Assembly (NCBI GenBank): GCA_949130485.1
Contig: OX422193.1
Span: 6,244,871 to 6,308,870, forward strand
DNA: 64,000 nucleotides
From: Agelas oroides
Lineage: Eukaryota; Porifera; Demospongiae; Agelasida; Agelasidae
Direction of reading: 5' to 3'
Notes under the pieces: generated by a model
What the model was told of the DNA's origin: nothing
The model's database searches: none
What the model saw: the letters and a program-made list of their open reading frames with translations, nothing else
Shown: positions 10,495 to 21,370 of the stretch, one piece after another
Position numbering within the stretch: position 1 is the stretch's first letter
Layout: every line of letters starts with the position of its first letter
Position numbers and translations under genes: made by a program

Positions 10495-10997
10495 TAGTGA
10501 ATAAAAGCACTTATGTCTTCAGATGATGCTCCTAGCATCTGAACTGTGCCAAAAGGAATAGCATTTGCAATCAACCCTATTGACTTCGGCCCTGATGATT
10601 TTATAGTAATACTTGCAACAGAGTGCCACACTAACACTCCCCAACCAAATAACCAGAATGGAGACCTTCATGACTTTATGCCTCCCAACATATACATTAG
10701 CTAACCAGCCAGCAAGTACTAACAACACAGCACATTCAAAATTTCAGATGTTATGTTTGTATGCACACTACATCTCGCAATTGCGGAAAGCGTATTTTGT
10801 CACTACACTGTATACGCTATACGTACGTCTGACCACGTGTCTTCGCGTCCGGTCCTCATGATATCAGCACGCATAATAGATCCATGCCACATGAATACCA
10901 GAACTACTCCCTTTGATCTCACTCTTCTTGCCAGGTATCCTAGTCTACAACAATATGATGGGATGGAGGTAGTAGACTCTTGATTATGTGGTAGCAA
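10495..10997 (-). pseudogene. Degenerate transporter fragment (N-terminal half)
   Basis: On the minus strand, pieces of the POT-like protein are recognisable: the SSEDIS region (10500-10560), the LGWLANVYVGRHKVMKVS signature (10640-10728), and an N-terminal piece with LPHNQESTTSIPSYCCR and ARRVRSKG (10900-10997). Unrelated DNA interrupts it at about 10575-10615 and 10784-10867. Frameshifts and loss of helix 1 make it non-functional. Its closest relatives are the fragment at 27.1-27.3 kb and the copy at 44262 (TTSIPS wording). Confidence 0.8.
10784..10867 (+). repeat. Short dispersed segment, second copy at 11080-11186
   Basis: GGAAAGCGTATTTTGTCACT through ACCACGTGTCTTCGCGTCC and GGTCCTCATG is repeated, with small changes and an internal ~20-base insertion, inside the left arm of the neighbouring foldback element. 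It interrupts the transporter remnant here and the foldback arm there, so it looks like a small mobile unit or a local duplication. Confidence 0.6.
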
Positions 10998-11016
10998 GCT
11001 GCTTGTCTCGTGTGGA

Positions 11017-12250
11017 TCATATAGGCGCCTGCAGAGCTGTGTGGGTACCCGGGCAAGACTTGGCTACGCCGCATTTGATGGAAAGCGTATTCTGTCACTA
11101 CACTATACGCTATACGTACGTCTGTGCACGCTTTATGCTATATGCTGGTGACCACGTGTCTTCGCGTCCGGTCCTCGTGAGATCAGTCTAGAGGAAACTA
11201 TCAATACTCGGACACCAGCGATAATCGGACACTCGTACACGGAGACTAAGCCACGCATATACTCGGTTGTGCCACGGAAAGGAAGGCGGAATCTACCGCA
11301 TCCGGCGACTGAAAAATGGAGCTCGAGCGTCAATCCCCTCTTGCGCTGGGGGCGATTAGCGTAACAGTCCGAAACATTCGATAATCGGCTAAAATAATGT
11401 ATTTTCGGACGCCGCTTCCTGTTCCTTTTCTGAAGCAACTCTCGGCAAGATTTCTGCACTATTGGGAAGCTGCAAGACCCTGCTGCTGCACGCCTGATAT
11501 TCGTCACCGTAGCTGCCTTGGGCACTGGGGGGTGTTCCCGAAAATTGAGTGGGTTGCTTCATCAATGATCGGACAGTGGATTTGCGTATTTTTTCGCCGT
11601 GGACACACCACCCCAAACTACGCTATAGGCCAACAATACTAGTATCATTTAAATCTACAGGTCCTTACCAACGTAACGGAACAAGTCTCGTCTTTATGCG
11701 TTGTGTAGTTCTCGAGATACAATTGTTCTTGATTCATGTACTTCAGAAATTTAGCTTCCTGTAACTAGGCCCGTATGAATGCGAAAAAACAATTGTATCT
11801 CGAGAACCACATAACGCACAAAGACGAGACTTGCACCGTTACGTTGGTAATGACCTGCAGATTCATATGATACTAGAATTGTTGGGGTGACAAATATCAG
11901 GCGCGCAGCAGCAGGGTCTTACAGCTTTCCAATAGTGCAGAAATCTTGTCGAGAGTTGCTTCAGAAAGGGAGCAGGAAGCAGCATCCGAAAATACATTAT
12001 TTTATATAGCCGATTATCGAATGTTCCGAATTGTTACGCTAATCGCCCCTAGCGCAAGCGGGGATTGACGCTCGAGCTCCATTTTTCAGTCGTCGGATAC
12101 GGTGGACTCCGCCTTCCTTTCCGTGGCACAACCGAGTATCTGCGTGACTTAGTCTCCGTGTACGAGCGTCCGATTATCGCTGGTGTCCGAGTATTGATAG
12201 TTTCCTCTACGCATGATTCGAAATAACCCGGCCTGCAGGCGCCTACGGAC
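11017..12250. mobile_element. Foldback (long inverted-repeat) element with 6-bp target duplication
   Basis: The two halves are reverse complements over several hundred bases. 11194-11515 pairs with about 11887-12212, and 11640-11740 pairs with about 11785-11880, around a centre near 11760. The left arm carries about 115 extra bases (11516-11635) and the 11080-11186 segment. The outer ends share AGGCGCCTGCAG / CTGCAGGCGCCT. TGTGGA stands directly outside both ends (11011-11016 and 12251-12256). The related unit at 27.27 kb shows the uninterrupted site with the same length. No protein-coding frame is recognised, so the element is non-autonomous. Confidence 0.8.
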
Positions 12251-12256
12251 TGTGGA

Positions 12257-12630
12257 TGCAGAGATTCAGCTTGCGGACTATCTTGGTTGTTAGCCATCTC
12301 TTTCAATGCATGCTGCATGACTTTATGGCATATACAGTGTCGTTTCATTCTTCTTCATTTGAAATAAAGTCGGTACAGGTAAGTAAAGAACATCACCATT
12401 GGTTAGTAAACTGAGAAGCATGCACACTGTTTTGTAGAAAGGGCGTTGTTTAACTAGTACAGTTGTGAGGTGACCTTCTTTATTGTTCAAAACAACATGT
12501 CTCAACTCTGCATTTACCACTGATCAAGAAGCTACTATATTTGGAATTGGGCCAAGTTTTGCAAGGTCCTGTACTGGATACTCATGGCCTCGTTCCCAGG
12601 AGAAGCTAGGATATTCACAAATGTGTGGCT
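12257..12630 (-). other. Upstream flank of a transporter relic
   Basis: This stretch (TGCAGAGATTCAGC through CACAAATGTGTGGCTTC) matches 27280-27645 with scattered changes. It was the 5' flank of the 10.5-11.0 kb pseudogene before the foldback element separated them. No gene is seen in it. Confidence 0.65.
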
Positions 12631-12637
12631 TCTCTCT

Positions 12638-12838
12638 CTTTTTTTTCTTTTTTTTTTTTTGAAAACATCTCCTTTTATTGCATGTACGAGAGTACAAAAA
12701 CAGCAGGAGGCCTAGGTTGCCAGACCTGTCAATACATGTTAAGCTATTACATGGCACAGGATTATGCTCTGGACCTAGGGGCAACTGATAACTAAATACA
12801 TAGTGGAGGTATATGTACTCTCTCTCTCTCTCTCTCTC
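12638..12838 (-). mobile_element. Retroelement 3' end ending in a T/TC-rich tract
   Basis: The piece begins with TTTTTTGAAAACATCTCC and TTTTATTGCATG and ends at a TC tract (12818-12840). Its wording parallels the 3' ends of the two neighbouring retroelement remnants (ATCTCCTTCATTGCATTG). It has no ORF. It is probably a third, very short 5'-truncated 3' end of the same or a related family. Confidence 0.45.
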
Positions 12839-12841
12839 TCA

Positions 12842-13773
12842 TTTCATCAAATCTCCTTCATTGCATTGTGAGACAATGTACAATACAATAAGGGGGTAAC
12901 ATATTCCAGTGTAGATGCCTAAATGCTAAACAATTGCATTGCACATATTAACTGGGTCACCACAGCGTAGTTAAAAGGTATGCGTATAACAATACTGACA
13001 GCACAAACGATAATATAAACATACACAGATTCAAGTTATTCTGTTCCTACTGCACCAGACGCTGTATGATCCTTCAATTGCTTGCTTGCAAGTGCACAGT
13101 AGAAGTTCGGACATATCGGTGGAGCAGATATTGAGGGTCTGTTTGAGACGCTTGAAGCCAGCAGGGTTGATTACTCCCTTAGAGCCAACCTCTAGCGTAA
13201 TGAGTTCAGCGTCATAGCCAGAGGCTTGAGCTCCAGTAATCAGTTCTTCATACTTCACTTCCTTTCTCTCAGCTGCATCATCGAAATTAGTTTCATAGCT
13301 GATGGTCAACTCCACAAGCATGAGAGACTTTTGCTGGTCATCCCACCAAACAATATCTGGGCGGAGGTCTGTGGGGACAATGTGCGTGGGAAATGCATAC
13401 TCATTGATGTCGGCGGTCAGGTTAGTCGCTGGGGGGAGTTTCGGTTGGACAAACTTAACGATCTCTCGCAGCACTGCATCATGACGGTGGTTATAGCGTC
13501 GGAGGTCTTTTGCCACACTGCAGTTGTTGAGAATATGCAGTAGACTCTGCCTCTCTCCACACAATGGACAAGTGGGGCTATCTCTCTTCTTCCACATATG
13601 CAGGTTGACATTATGTGGGAGAGAGTCATGAGCGGCATTGAGAGCGAACTTCATGATGTTGGAGGGTAGGGCTTGGACTGCTTTGGCCCATACAGCTCCT
13701 GTTTCTGAGGAGGTGGCACGAATCATTTCTCCTTGCTTCGGAAGTTGCTGTACCTGGGAGAGTCGCTGTCTAG

Positions 13774-13778
<5 letters not shown>
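12842..13778 (-). mobile_element. 5'-truncated endonuclease-type retroelement between (TC)n tracts
   Basis: On the minus strand the element opens directly at a GA tract (13779-13803 on the plus strand is TC). It encodes the end of a retrotransposon polyprotein (13031-13775) and then about 190 bases of 3' UTR, finishing in the next GA tract (12818-12840). It has no poly(A). The bounding dinucleotide tracts on both sides suggest the element inserts into, or ends in, GA/TC microsatellite DNA. Confidence 0.7.
13031..13775 (-). CDS. Retroelement C-terminus: zinc knuckle plus restriction-like endonuclease
   Basis: The open frame runs in from the truncation point (ARQRLSQVQQLPK) and ends at 13031, about 247 codons. 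Seen: a CCHC knuckle, CPLCGERQSLLHILNNC (CxxC, then H and C), then HIVPTDLRPDIVWWDD and LMLVELTISYETNFDDA with downstream K residues. It ends with KYEELITGAQASGYDAEL and ITLEVGSKG. The PD...ExT...K arrangement resembles the restriction-like endonuclease domain at the end of R2/NeSL/Dong-like non-LTR elements. The RT domain is missing. I call the domain from pattern only; an RT-bearing full copy would settle the clade. Confidence 0.65.
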
Positions 13779-13803
<25 letters not shown>

Positions 13804-13806
<3 letters not shown>

Positions 13807-14517
13807 CATAATATCACCTTCATTGAATTCCACATACACGGTACAATGAGGGGATGGCATAGTCCAATGCCAATGTCTAAGTACATGACGACTGTACTGC
13901 ACAAACAATTGGGCCATCGCAGCAATGAATAACAGAAACAAGAAATAACTTATAGCTACCAAATATGTATAGACATACATGTACATAAATAGTTCATAAG
14001 TTCAATCTGTTCCTTGTACACCAAATTTTGTGTGAGCTGGTGATGGCTGCCTGGCAACATTGGTGAAGGAGGCTGGAAAGTTCTCGCTGAGAGATGGCTA
14101 GCTCGTGTGCTAGCGTGGTAAAGCCTGGGAGGTGTGGTATTCCCCGTGAGCCCATCTCAAGTGTTATGAGGATGGTATTGTACCCGGCTCTCTCTGTTGC
14201 TGACACAAGTTCACCGTACTTCACTTCCTTCCTCTCTCTTGCTTCCTCAAACGATGTCTCAAAGCAGACAGTTAGCTCTGCAAGCCATAACTGCTTCTGA
14301 GAGTCATCCCACCAGACCATGTCCGGACGTAAGTCAGTGGGTACAATGTGAATGAGGAAAGTGGTAGGTGGCCTCCAAGTCAGCAGTGAACTTGGTGGTG
14401 GGGGTAGCTTCTTTGCAACGGCATTGGCTATATTTCGCAAAAGTTCATCATGGCGTTCATTATACCTGCGCTGACCCAGGGCTAGTCTACTTCACAGTTG
14501 TTCAGTGCGTGGATTAG

Positions 14518-14518
<1 letters not shown>
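13804..14518 (-). mobile_element. Second truncated retroelement copy between (TC)n tracts
   Basis: It parallels the element at 12842: the same endonuclease-like C-terminus (LRPDMVWWDD, LAELTVCFETSFEEA, ITLEMGSRG) and a 3' UTR with ATCACCTTCATTGAATTCC. It is bounded by TC tracts at 13779-13803 and 14519-14548. At its 5' end the frame starts inside the zinc knuckle (LIHALNNCE) and is shifted by one base near 14480, so it is a dead fragment. Its coding remainder is 13994-14440. It differs considerably from its neighbour, so the two are separate insertions, not a tandem duplicate. Confidence 0.65.
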
Positions 14519-14589
<71 letters not shown>

Positions 14590-14637
14590 ACACGCACACA
14601 CACACACACATACACACACAAACACATACACACACAC
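14519..14637. repeat. (TC)n / (AC)n microsatellite
   Basis: TC tract to 14548, then an interrupted AC tract. It marks the left edge of the second copy of the block that begins after 416 in this window. Confidence 0.95.
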
Positions 14638-14943
14638 ATCAAGCTGCAGTAATGTAATGAGCATGTTACTACATGCAAGAGTAATGGATATTCAGTTGAG
14701 TTTGTGGATGGATGTTAAATCAGCTATAATTTTGCAAACAATATGCATATATAGACAGACAACTGGATGGAATGATGTATTCTCAATGCAGTTCAAGAAG
14801 ATTATATAATGAACAACAGATACCTAATTATACACAACAAATACCTATACTCATGCATTTATGAGCTACTGAGACAAGCTATAGGTTTGTTTTAATCACA
14901 CGTGCAGCCATGGTCAGCAATAGCATGAAACGTTTGCTGTGAT

Positions 14944-16632
14944 TCATTGGATGTATTTATTGTAATAGTCCTCCACAAATCTTTGTTCGTGTAGAAGTTC
15001 ATCTCTTTCCCTCTTCTTGTACCACTTGGCAACAATGCAAAACATCACTAGACCAACTACTGTCACAACAATAATGAAAAGATAGAACCAGAAAGCACAA
15101 GTTGGGTATGTTACAGGCTGAGACCAAGCATGAGCCCACGTAACTGTTGCATTAGCCAGGGCATATGATAAACCCAGAGCAGAAGCAAATGAAAGTCCAA
15201 TAATCAGACCTTTCGTGTTGTATGGTGTTTGAGCACATAAGAACTCAAATAGTGCAGCAAGAAGAGTTACTACCTCAATTTCAATAACAATGCCAAGTGG
15301 AATACCTATCCAGAGATAGTTAATGCTCAGTACAGAACTAGATGTGCTATTCACCACAAACATACACTCCACTGTTGCATTAGTGTGTGCATGTCCTACC
15401 ATATCAACAGATAATGCTACAGAAGCAACTATGATCGTGCCAAATGCACCAATTCCAACTCTCTTCAGTGTACTAGGAATCCAATTCCTAGCTAGAGGAT
15501 AAATGGCAAGCTCAAAGAGTGGAATTCCAAGTATAACCACAGCATAATTAAAAGTGAAAAAATCAAGAAGCACACTGTAGCAGTCTTTACTGTGAGCTGC
15601 AGAAAGCCACTGCAAGCTTAAGTGTGAAGCAAACATGTTCAATGAATAATCAAACAGGTAAAATGGATAGATGAAGAAACTGATAGCTACACTCACTACA
15701 AGAAGCCGAAAGAAGGTCTTCACATCTTCTACCTGTTCAGTGGTAAAGGGTCCTCCATACTTGGATTTCCCAAGGTCAATACGTGAAGGAATGTCTTCCT
15801 CCCAGTACGTCAGTGCACTGCGTCTGGCTGGGTGCTTGTGTGTAACAGCATACTTGAGCACACTGAAGACCGATTTAAGAGGATTTTGGCTCACAGACTC
15901 AATTACCAGCCAGTTCCGACAGAGGAAGTCAAGGCAAAGAGCAACTGATGATACTGCTACAGCAAAGAGCATGGATACTAGAATAGTTTGGTCACCTTTG
16001 ATCACAGTGCATGACAAGCTGTTTACCATGTAACCACTGCCTTCGCCAGTGTACATAGCCCAGACAAACCAGTGAATAAAGGCGCTTATCTCTTCAGATG
16101 ATGCTCCTACCATCTGATCTGTGCCGAATGGAACGACATTGACAATCAACCCTGTTGATCCTACAACAGAACATGCATAAGCAACAACTATTGAAATGTA
16201 TTTCAGTACATCGTGTGGAGATAAGAAGTGAATCACCAGCAACAGGGTGCCACAAACACTCCCCAACCACATTAACCAAACGGAGACCTTCATGACCTTA
16301 TACCTCCCAAAGTATACATCAGCTAACCAGCCAATAAACACATACAGCACAACAGTAGTCACTCCATTTATAATTTCAAATGCTGTAGTGTGGAAGATTA
16401 CCTCTACATTTGCAGCACTTGCACTACTGCAGGCCCATGTTAGCAAGCTCCACACAATCACTAAAACTGCTCCCTTTGATTTCACTCTTCTTGCTCGATA
16501 TCCTTGTCTGCAATGACATGGTTGGATAGAAGTAAGAACCTTTTGATCACGTGGTAGCAAGCCGTCCGTCTCCCTTAGACTGTTTGGTATTACAGTTCGC
16601 AGACAAACTGCAGATTCAGAATTGGTAGCCAT
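14944..16632 (-). CDS. POT/SLC15-type transporter, copy 3
   Basis: Single-exon 562-aa sister of the copy at 764-2455, in the same orientation and embedded in the same flanks. Changes are spread along the protein: SSASAANVEVIFHTT in the first loop, VWAMYTGEGSG instead of AYYTGIGSG at helix 5, D instead of H in the SFFIYPFYLFDYS helix, and one residue missing in the ANATVTWAHAW segment. All family motifs (GWLADVYFGRYKVM, VPFGTDQM, KSKYGGPFTTEQVEDVK) and the N-terminal ETDGLL are kept. The frame is intact. With most changes conservative, it is likely expressed; substrate unknown. Confidence 0.88.
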   Translation of the reverse strand: MATNSESAVCLRTVIPNSLRETDGLLPRDQKVLTSIQPCHCRQGYRARRVKSKGAVLVIVWSLLTWACSSASAANVEVIFHTTAFEIINGVTTVVLYVFIGWLADVYFGRYKVMKVSVWLMWLGSVCGTLLLVIHFLSPHDVLKYISIVVAYACSVVGSTGLIVNVVPFGTDQMVGASSEEISAFIHWFVWAMYTGEGSGYMVNSLSCTVIKGDQTILVSMLFAVAVSSVALCLDFLCRNWLVIESVSQNPLKSVFSVLKYAVTHKHPARRSALTYWEEDIPSRIDLGKSKYGGPFTTEQVEDVKTFFRLLVVSVAISFFIYPFYLFDYSLNMFASHLSLQWLSAAHSKDCYSVLLDFFTFNYAVVILGIPLFELAIYPLARNWIPSTLKRVGIGAFGTIIVASVALSVDMVGHAHTNATVECMFVVNSTSSSVLSINYLWIGIPLGIVIEIEVVTLLAALFEFLCAQTPYNTKGLIIGLSFASALGLSYALANATVTWAHAWSQPVTYPTCAFWFYLFIIVVTVVGLVMFCIVAKWYKKRERDELLHEQRFVEDYYNKYIQ

Positions 16633-17413
16633 CAATTAAACTGGCAACTTGGTCAGACTTTGCAGACAAATTGTTACTGCTGGTCATTGTTCATGAACTG
16701 TCATGTGATACTCATAGTTTACATGGGTACAATGTCATGCAATAAACAAACACTACCACCTGTATGTGTGGCTACTACACATTGTTACATCACATTACAT
16801 AAGCAGTCTATGCATCATTGTATGTTGAGCCAGTTTGGAAGTAGAAAGATGGAAATCAGAAGGTACTGTTGCTAGATTTGATCAACTTTAATACTAAATT
16901 TTACAATGACAGCAACATGTAAGGACTCAGTGATCATGACATGCCACCTGCACAGAGCGCAGGCAAAGGCCAAAGCACACTGAGTCATGAATAATTTCAG
17001 CATACATAAAACCAAAATGAACAAAGGAACAGTGTCCATCCCAGCGTATGCACTATGCTAGTGAGTTTCACTGAGGTTATACCAACAACTGTGATATTGC
17101 CATTGTATGTTGAAGGAAGCAACATGTTGTGCAACATGTTGTCATAAGTTTTCAACAAAGGCCCACCACCAATATTATTGATCATCAAGTATGGGCCAGT
17201 ATGTCAGCTTCTTGGATGGAACCATTGGAGCTGTGCAGAACCTGTCATTAACCAGTTTTGGCATGAAAGGTGACCTAAAATGTGTTAAATAAATTATACT
17301 GGTGAGGTAGCTCAACACCAGCTGAGTAATGCTCCATTGATTACATAGCTACATGACCAGCAGGCGAGATGATTATAAGTGCTTGTTTATTCCCTGGGCA
17401 TGGTTTCTACATA

Positions 17414-17620
17414 TAGTGCATCCTCACCTATCCGAACCCTGTTGTGCAGAGGGGTGTTAGGATAAGTGAAAAGTTCAGACAAGGGAAACCATACTCCTGC
17501 AAAGCAGATTACTTTCCATTTAATGCACATTTAAATATCTATGAATATCATTATTTGGGGGGGGGGTTGGATAATCAAGGATTCAAATAATCAAAGTTCG
17601 GACACTTGAGGATGCACTGT
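17414..17620. mobile_element. MITE, second copy of the 3228 element
   Basis: The same element and insertion point as at 3228-3430, duplicated with the surrounding block. The internal G run is longer here (nine G versus six). Confidence 0.7.
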
Positions 17621-18555
17621 GATGATATATATGCAGCAACTGTTTGATTTTCACACTAGCTCAGAGGTGGCTAGTGCTCAAGCTTGTCGGCTGTGCTGAA
17701 ATATGCCATTTAGTAAAAACAGGATGTCAACTGTAGCTACGTTAAGACTACAAGATAAAAGTAGACCAAGTAACCCTAGTAAGGTTTGCTAGTTCACTAA
17801 CAGTAAAGACATGTTAATGGGGTATATAGAATCTTTGCAAGACTTTGTAGCTACCTAAGGCCCATAATGCAGATGCCAAAATGGAACATAGAAATAATTA
17901 ATATTTAGTATGCCGCTAGAACCCTGTCTCTTTAATTTCCTAACCCGTAGCAAATGTGGAAGTCCCCTGATGACATAACAGAGATATATCCATGTAAAGA
18001 AGGGAATTACTGATACAAACCACAAGCAGCCGTGAACCCTCTATGACCTTCAATTGAAGGGTTCTATCCAGGATTTTGATTTTGTGGGTGCAAACTATAA
18101 TGCATTTTCTAGGGAGGTCTGGGGGCATGTTTTATGTGGTAGTGTATTTGTAGATCCCTGTCCCATTAATTTCCCAACCCACAGAAGAAGTGTAAGTTCC
18201 CTGATGACCTAACAGAAACCATATAGCTATGTGCATGATATTGGCATACTTTTTGTGATCTCTGCATAAGGGAGTGGATCATCTGGAAATAGAAAAGTAG
18301 TCACACAAGAATAACAATGGATGGTTGTTTCAAAAACTCAGCTGCATACTCAGCATCCAAAGTATAGTGTATTCTCGGCAACACAGTAACAGATAATGCT
18401 ATGCACACATTTCTTTGCCACTCAGAAAATAAAATTCTTGATTCCTGTTAGTCACACACACTGCTGATCTACACCACTTCCTCTGCAAGAGTGATGGCTA
18501 GCATGATAATTGTGCCTTGCACTAACAGGCAGTTCATCAGCTACATGCCACATGC

Positions 18556-18557
18556 GT

Positions 18558-18643
<86 letters not shown>

Positions 18644-18760
18644 ACAGACAGACACACAGACACACAGACACACAAACACACATCAAGCTGCAGTAATATA
18701 ATGGACATGTTACTACATGCAAGAATACCGGGTGTTCAGTTGCGTCTTGTGGATGGATGT
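18556..18760. repeat. (CA)n microsatellite with AGAC variants plus 3' module
   Basis: CA tract (18558-18640) passing into GACAGACA/ACAC variants (18641-18681), then the CAAGCTGCAGTAAT module. It corresponds to 4362-4560. Confidence 0.9.
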
Positions 18761-19284
18761 TTATAAGGCCACACAAAGTTAGTTTCCCTGACTGTTACCT
18801 GATTATGTAATCAGATGCAATCAGTATTCGGCATGCAACCACAGTGCTTGCACAAACTGCACTCAGTGGCTTCACCATCTAGGCTTCTATACTTCGCCTG
18901 TCATGCACAAGTGTCTAGGTCTTGTGTCCTCACCCTCCATGATGCATTTTGCTGCTTGTACCAGATTTGAGACACCGTGCATTTTCTTTCCACTTTTGGG
19001 TTTCCAAAAAAAAAAGCCTGGTTGCCTGCTCATTTTTAAGTAACTAATTTTGCAAGCAACATGCGTAGACTGACAACTGGATGGAGAGATGCATTCTGAA
19101 TGCAATTCCAACAGGTTATGATTCATTTGAAAAATCAAACAACCAAGAGATCTCAAACTATACACACTTATGAGCTACTGTGCGAGATAAACAAACAAAC
19201 AAACAAAACAATTCGTTAAGTTTGTGTTTGTTTTAATCACACGTGCAGCCATGGTCAGCAGTAGCATAAAACACCTGCTATTAT

Positions 19285-20905
19285 TCAGTGAATGTACTTA
19301 TTGTAATAGTCCTCCACAAATTTTTGCTCGTGTAGAAGTTCATCTCTCTTCGTGTACCACTTGGCCACAATGCAAAACAACCCCAGACCAACTACTGTCA
19401 CAACAATAATGAAAAGATAGAACCAGAAAGCACAAGTTGGGTATGTTACAGGCTGAGACCAAGCATGAACCCATGTGGTAAGTGTGGCACCAGTCAGAAC
19501 AGATGTTAAACCCACAGCAGAAGCAAACGAAAGTCCAGTAGTCAGTCCTTTCATAGTGAATGGTGATTGCTAACACATAAAAACTCAAATAGTGCAGTAA
19601 AAACAGTTGCTAGCTCAATTCCAATAACAATGCCAAGTGCTATACCAATCCAGAGAAAGTTAATATCCACTACAGAGCTAGTAGTTCTATTCACCACAAA
19701 CATACACTCCACTGTTGCATTAGTATGTGCATGTCCTACCATATCCACAGATAGTGCTACAGAAGCAACTATGATAGGGCCAAATGCAGCAATTCCCGCC
19801 CTCTTCAGTGTGCTAGGTATCCAATTCCTAGCTAGAGGATAAATGGCAAGTTCATAGAGTGGGATTCCAAGTATAACCACAACATATGCAGAAGTATAGC
19901 AAAATCAAGCAGCATACTGTAACAATCTTTTCTTTGTTGCTGAAAGTGTGAAGCGAATGTGTTCAATGAATAATTACACAGGAAAAGTGGATAAACAAAG
20001 AAACTGATGGCTACACTCACTACAAGAAGCCGAAAGAAAGTCTTCACATCTTAATTCTACCTGTTCAGTGGTAAAGGGTCCTCCATACTTGGATTTGCCA
20101 AGGTCAATACGTGAAGGAATGTCTTCCTCCCAGTATGTCAGTGCACTGCGTCTGGCTGGGTGTTTGTGGGTAGCAGCATACTTGAGCACACTCAAGACCG
20201 ATTTAAGAAGATTTTGGCTCACAGGCTCAATCAGCAACCAGTTCCAACAGAGGATGTCAAGGCAAAGAGCAACTGATGAAACTACCACAGCAAAGAGCAT
20301 GGACACCAGACTAGGTTGGTCACTTCCCATGCCAGTACATTGCAAGCTGTTTACTATGAAGTAACCACTGCCTCTGCCAGTGTACATAGCCCAGACAAAC
20401 CAGTGAATAAAGGAACTTATTTCTTCGGATGATGCTCCTACCATCTGATCAGTTCCAAAGGGAACGACATTGACAATCAACCCTGTTGATCCTATAACAT
20501 AAGCAACAACTATTGAAACTACTTCAGTGCATCGTCTGGAGATAAGAGGTGAATCATTAGCAACAGAGTGCCACAAACACTCCCCAACCACATGACCACA
20601 ATGGAGACCTTCATGACCTTATACCTCCCAAAGTATACATCAGCTAACCAGCCAGCAAGCAGATACAACACAGCCACTCCATTCATAATTTCTGCTGTAG
20701 TTTGGAAGATCACCTCTACATTTGCGACACTTGCAGTACTGCAGGCCCATGTTAGCAAGCTCCACACAATCACTAGAACTGCTCCCTTTGATCTCACTCT
20801 TCTTGCTCGATATCCTGGTCTGCAATGACATGGTTGAATGGAAGTAGGAGCCTTTTGATCATGTGGTAGCAAGCTGTCTGTCTCCCTTAGATTGTTTGGT
20901 TTGGT
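19285..20905 (-). pseudogene. Full-length transporter pseudogene
   Basis: All parts of the POT-like protein are present in order, from SLLPHDQKAPTSIQPCHC (about 20830-20872) through AGWLADVYFGRYKVM, VPFGTDQMVG, YWEEDIPSRIDLGK and GGPFTTEQV to KYIH at 19285. They lie in at least four different frame segments: 20519-20872, 20050-20591, 19832-20047, 19551-19880 and 19285-19554. A short insertion (TTAAT) breaks the frame at the VEDVKTFF position near 20050. Another shift lies near 19900 and another near 19560. It cannot encode a full transporter. Its first-loop type (VANVEVIFQTT) is that of copies 1 and 3. Confidence 0.88.
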
Positions 20906-21370
20906 ACAATGCCAAGTACAATACCAATCCAGAGATAGTTAATGCTGAGGACAAAACTAGGTGTACTGTTCTCCATGAACATACACTTAACACTTTTGTA
21001 TTACTTGGTGCTTGCCCCACCAAATCAACAGATAATGCTACAGAGACAACAATGATAGTACCAAATTAAGTGTAAGTGTGCTGGCTGGATGATTTGGTAG
21101 GGCTAGATGATTGTGTGTAGCAGCATACTTGAGTATACTATAGATAGATTGAAGAGGATTTTGGCTCACAGGCTCAATCAATAACCACTTTTGACAGAGA
21201 AAGTCAAGGCAAAGAGCCGAGATGAAATTGCCACAGCAAAAATCATTTACACTTGACTAGTTTGGTCATTCTCCCATGCCATCTAGCCACTGGCTAGACC
21301 AGTGTACATAGCCCAGACAAACTAGAGAATAAAAGCACTTATCACTTCAGATGATGCTTCCAGAAGCTTG
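20905..21370 (-). pseudogene. Ancient transporter relic joined to the pseudogene
   Basis: Two discontinuous pieces of a more diverged transporter copy. 20905-21065 is the helix 8-10 region around VDLVG and NTPSFVLSINYLW. 21120-21370 is the IEPVSQNPLQSIYSILKYAAT region back to the SSEVIS helix-5 area. They are deleted between and riddled with changes. The first piece starts abruptly within the N-terminal coding part of the neighbouring pseudogene, so this is a deletion/recombination scar. Confidence 0.75.

Noticed and set aside
11133-11642. Overlapping frames up to 130 codons within the foldback element
   Set aside because: They occur on both strands because of the inverted arms, and contain no recognisable domain.
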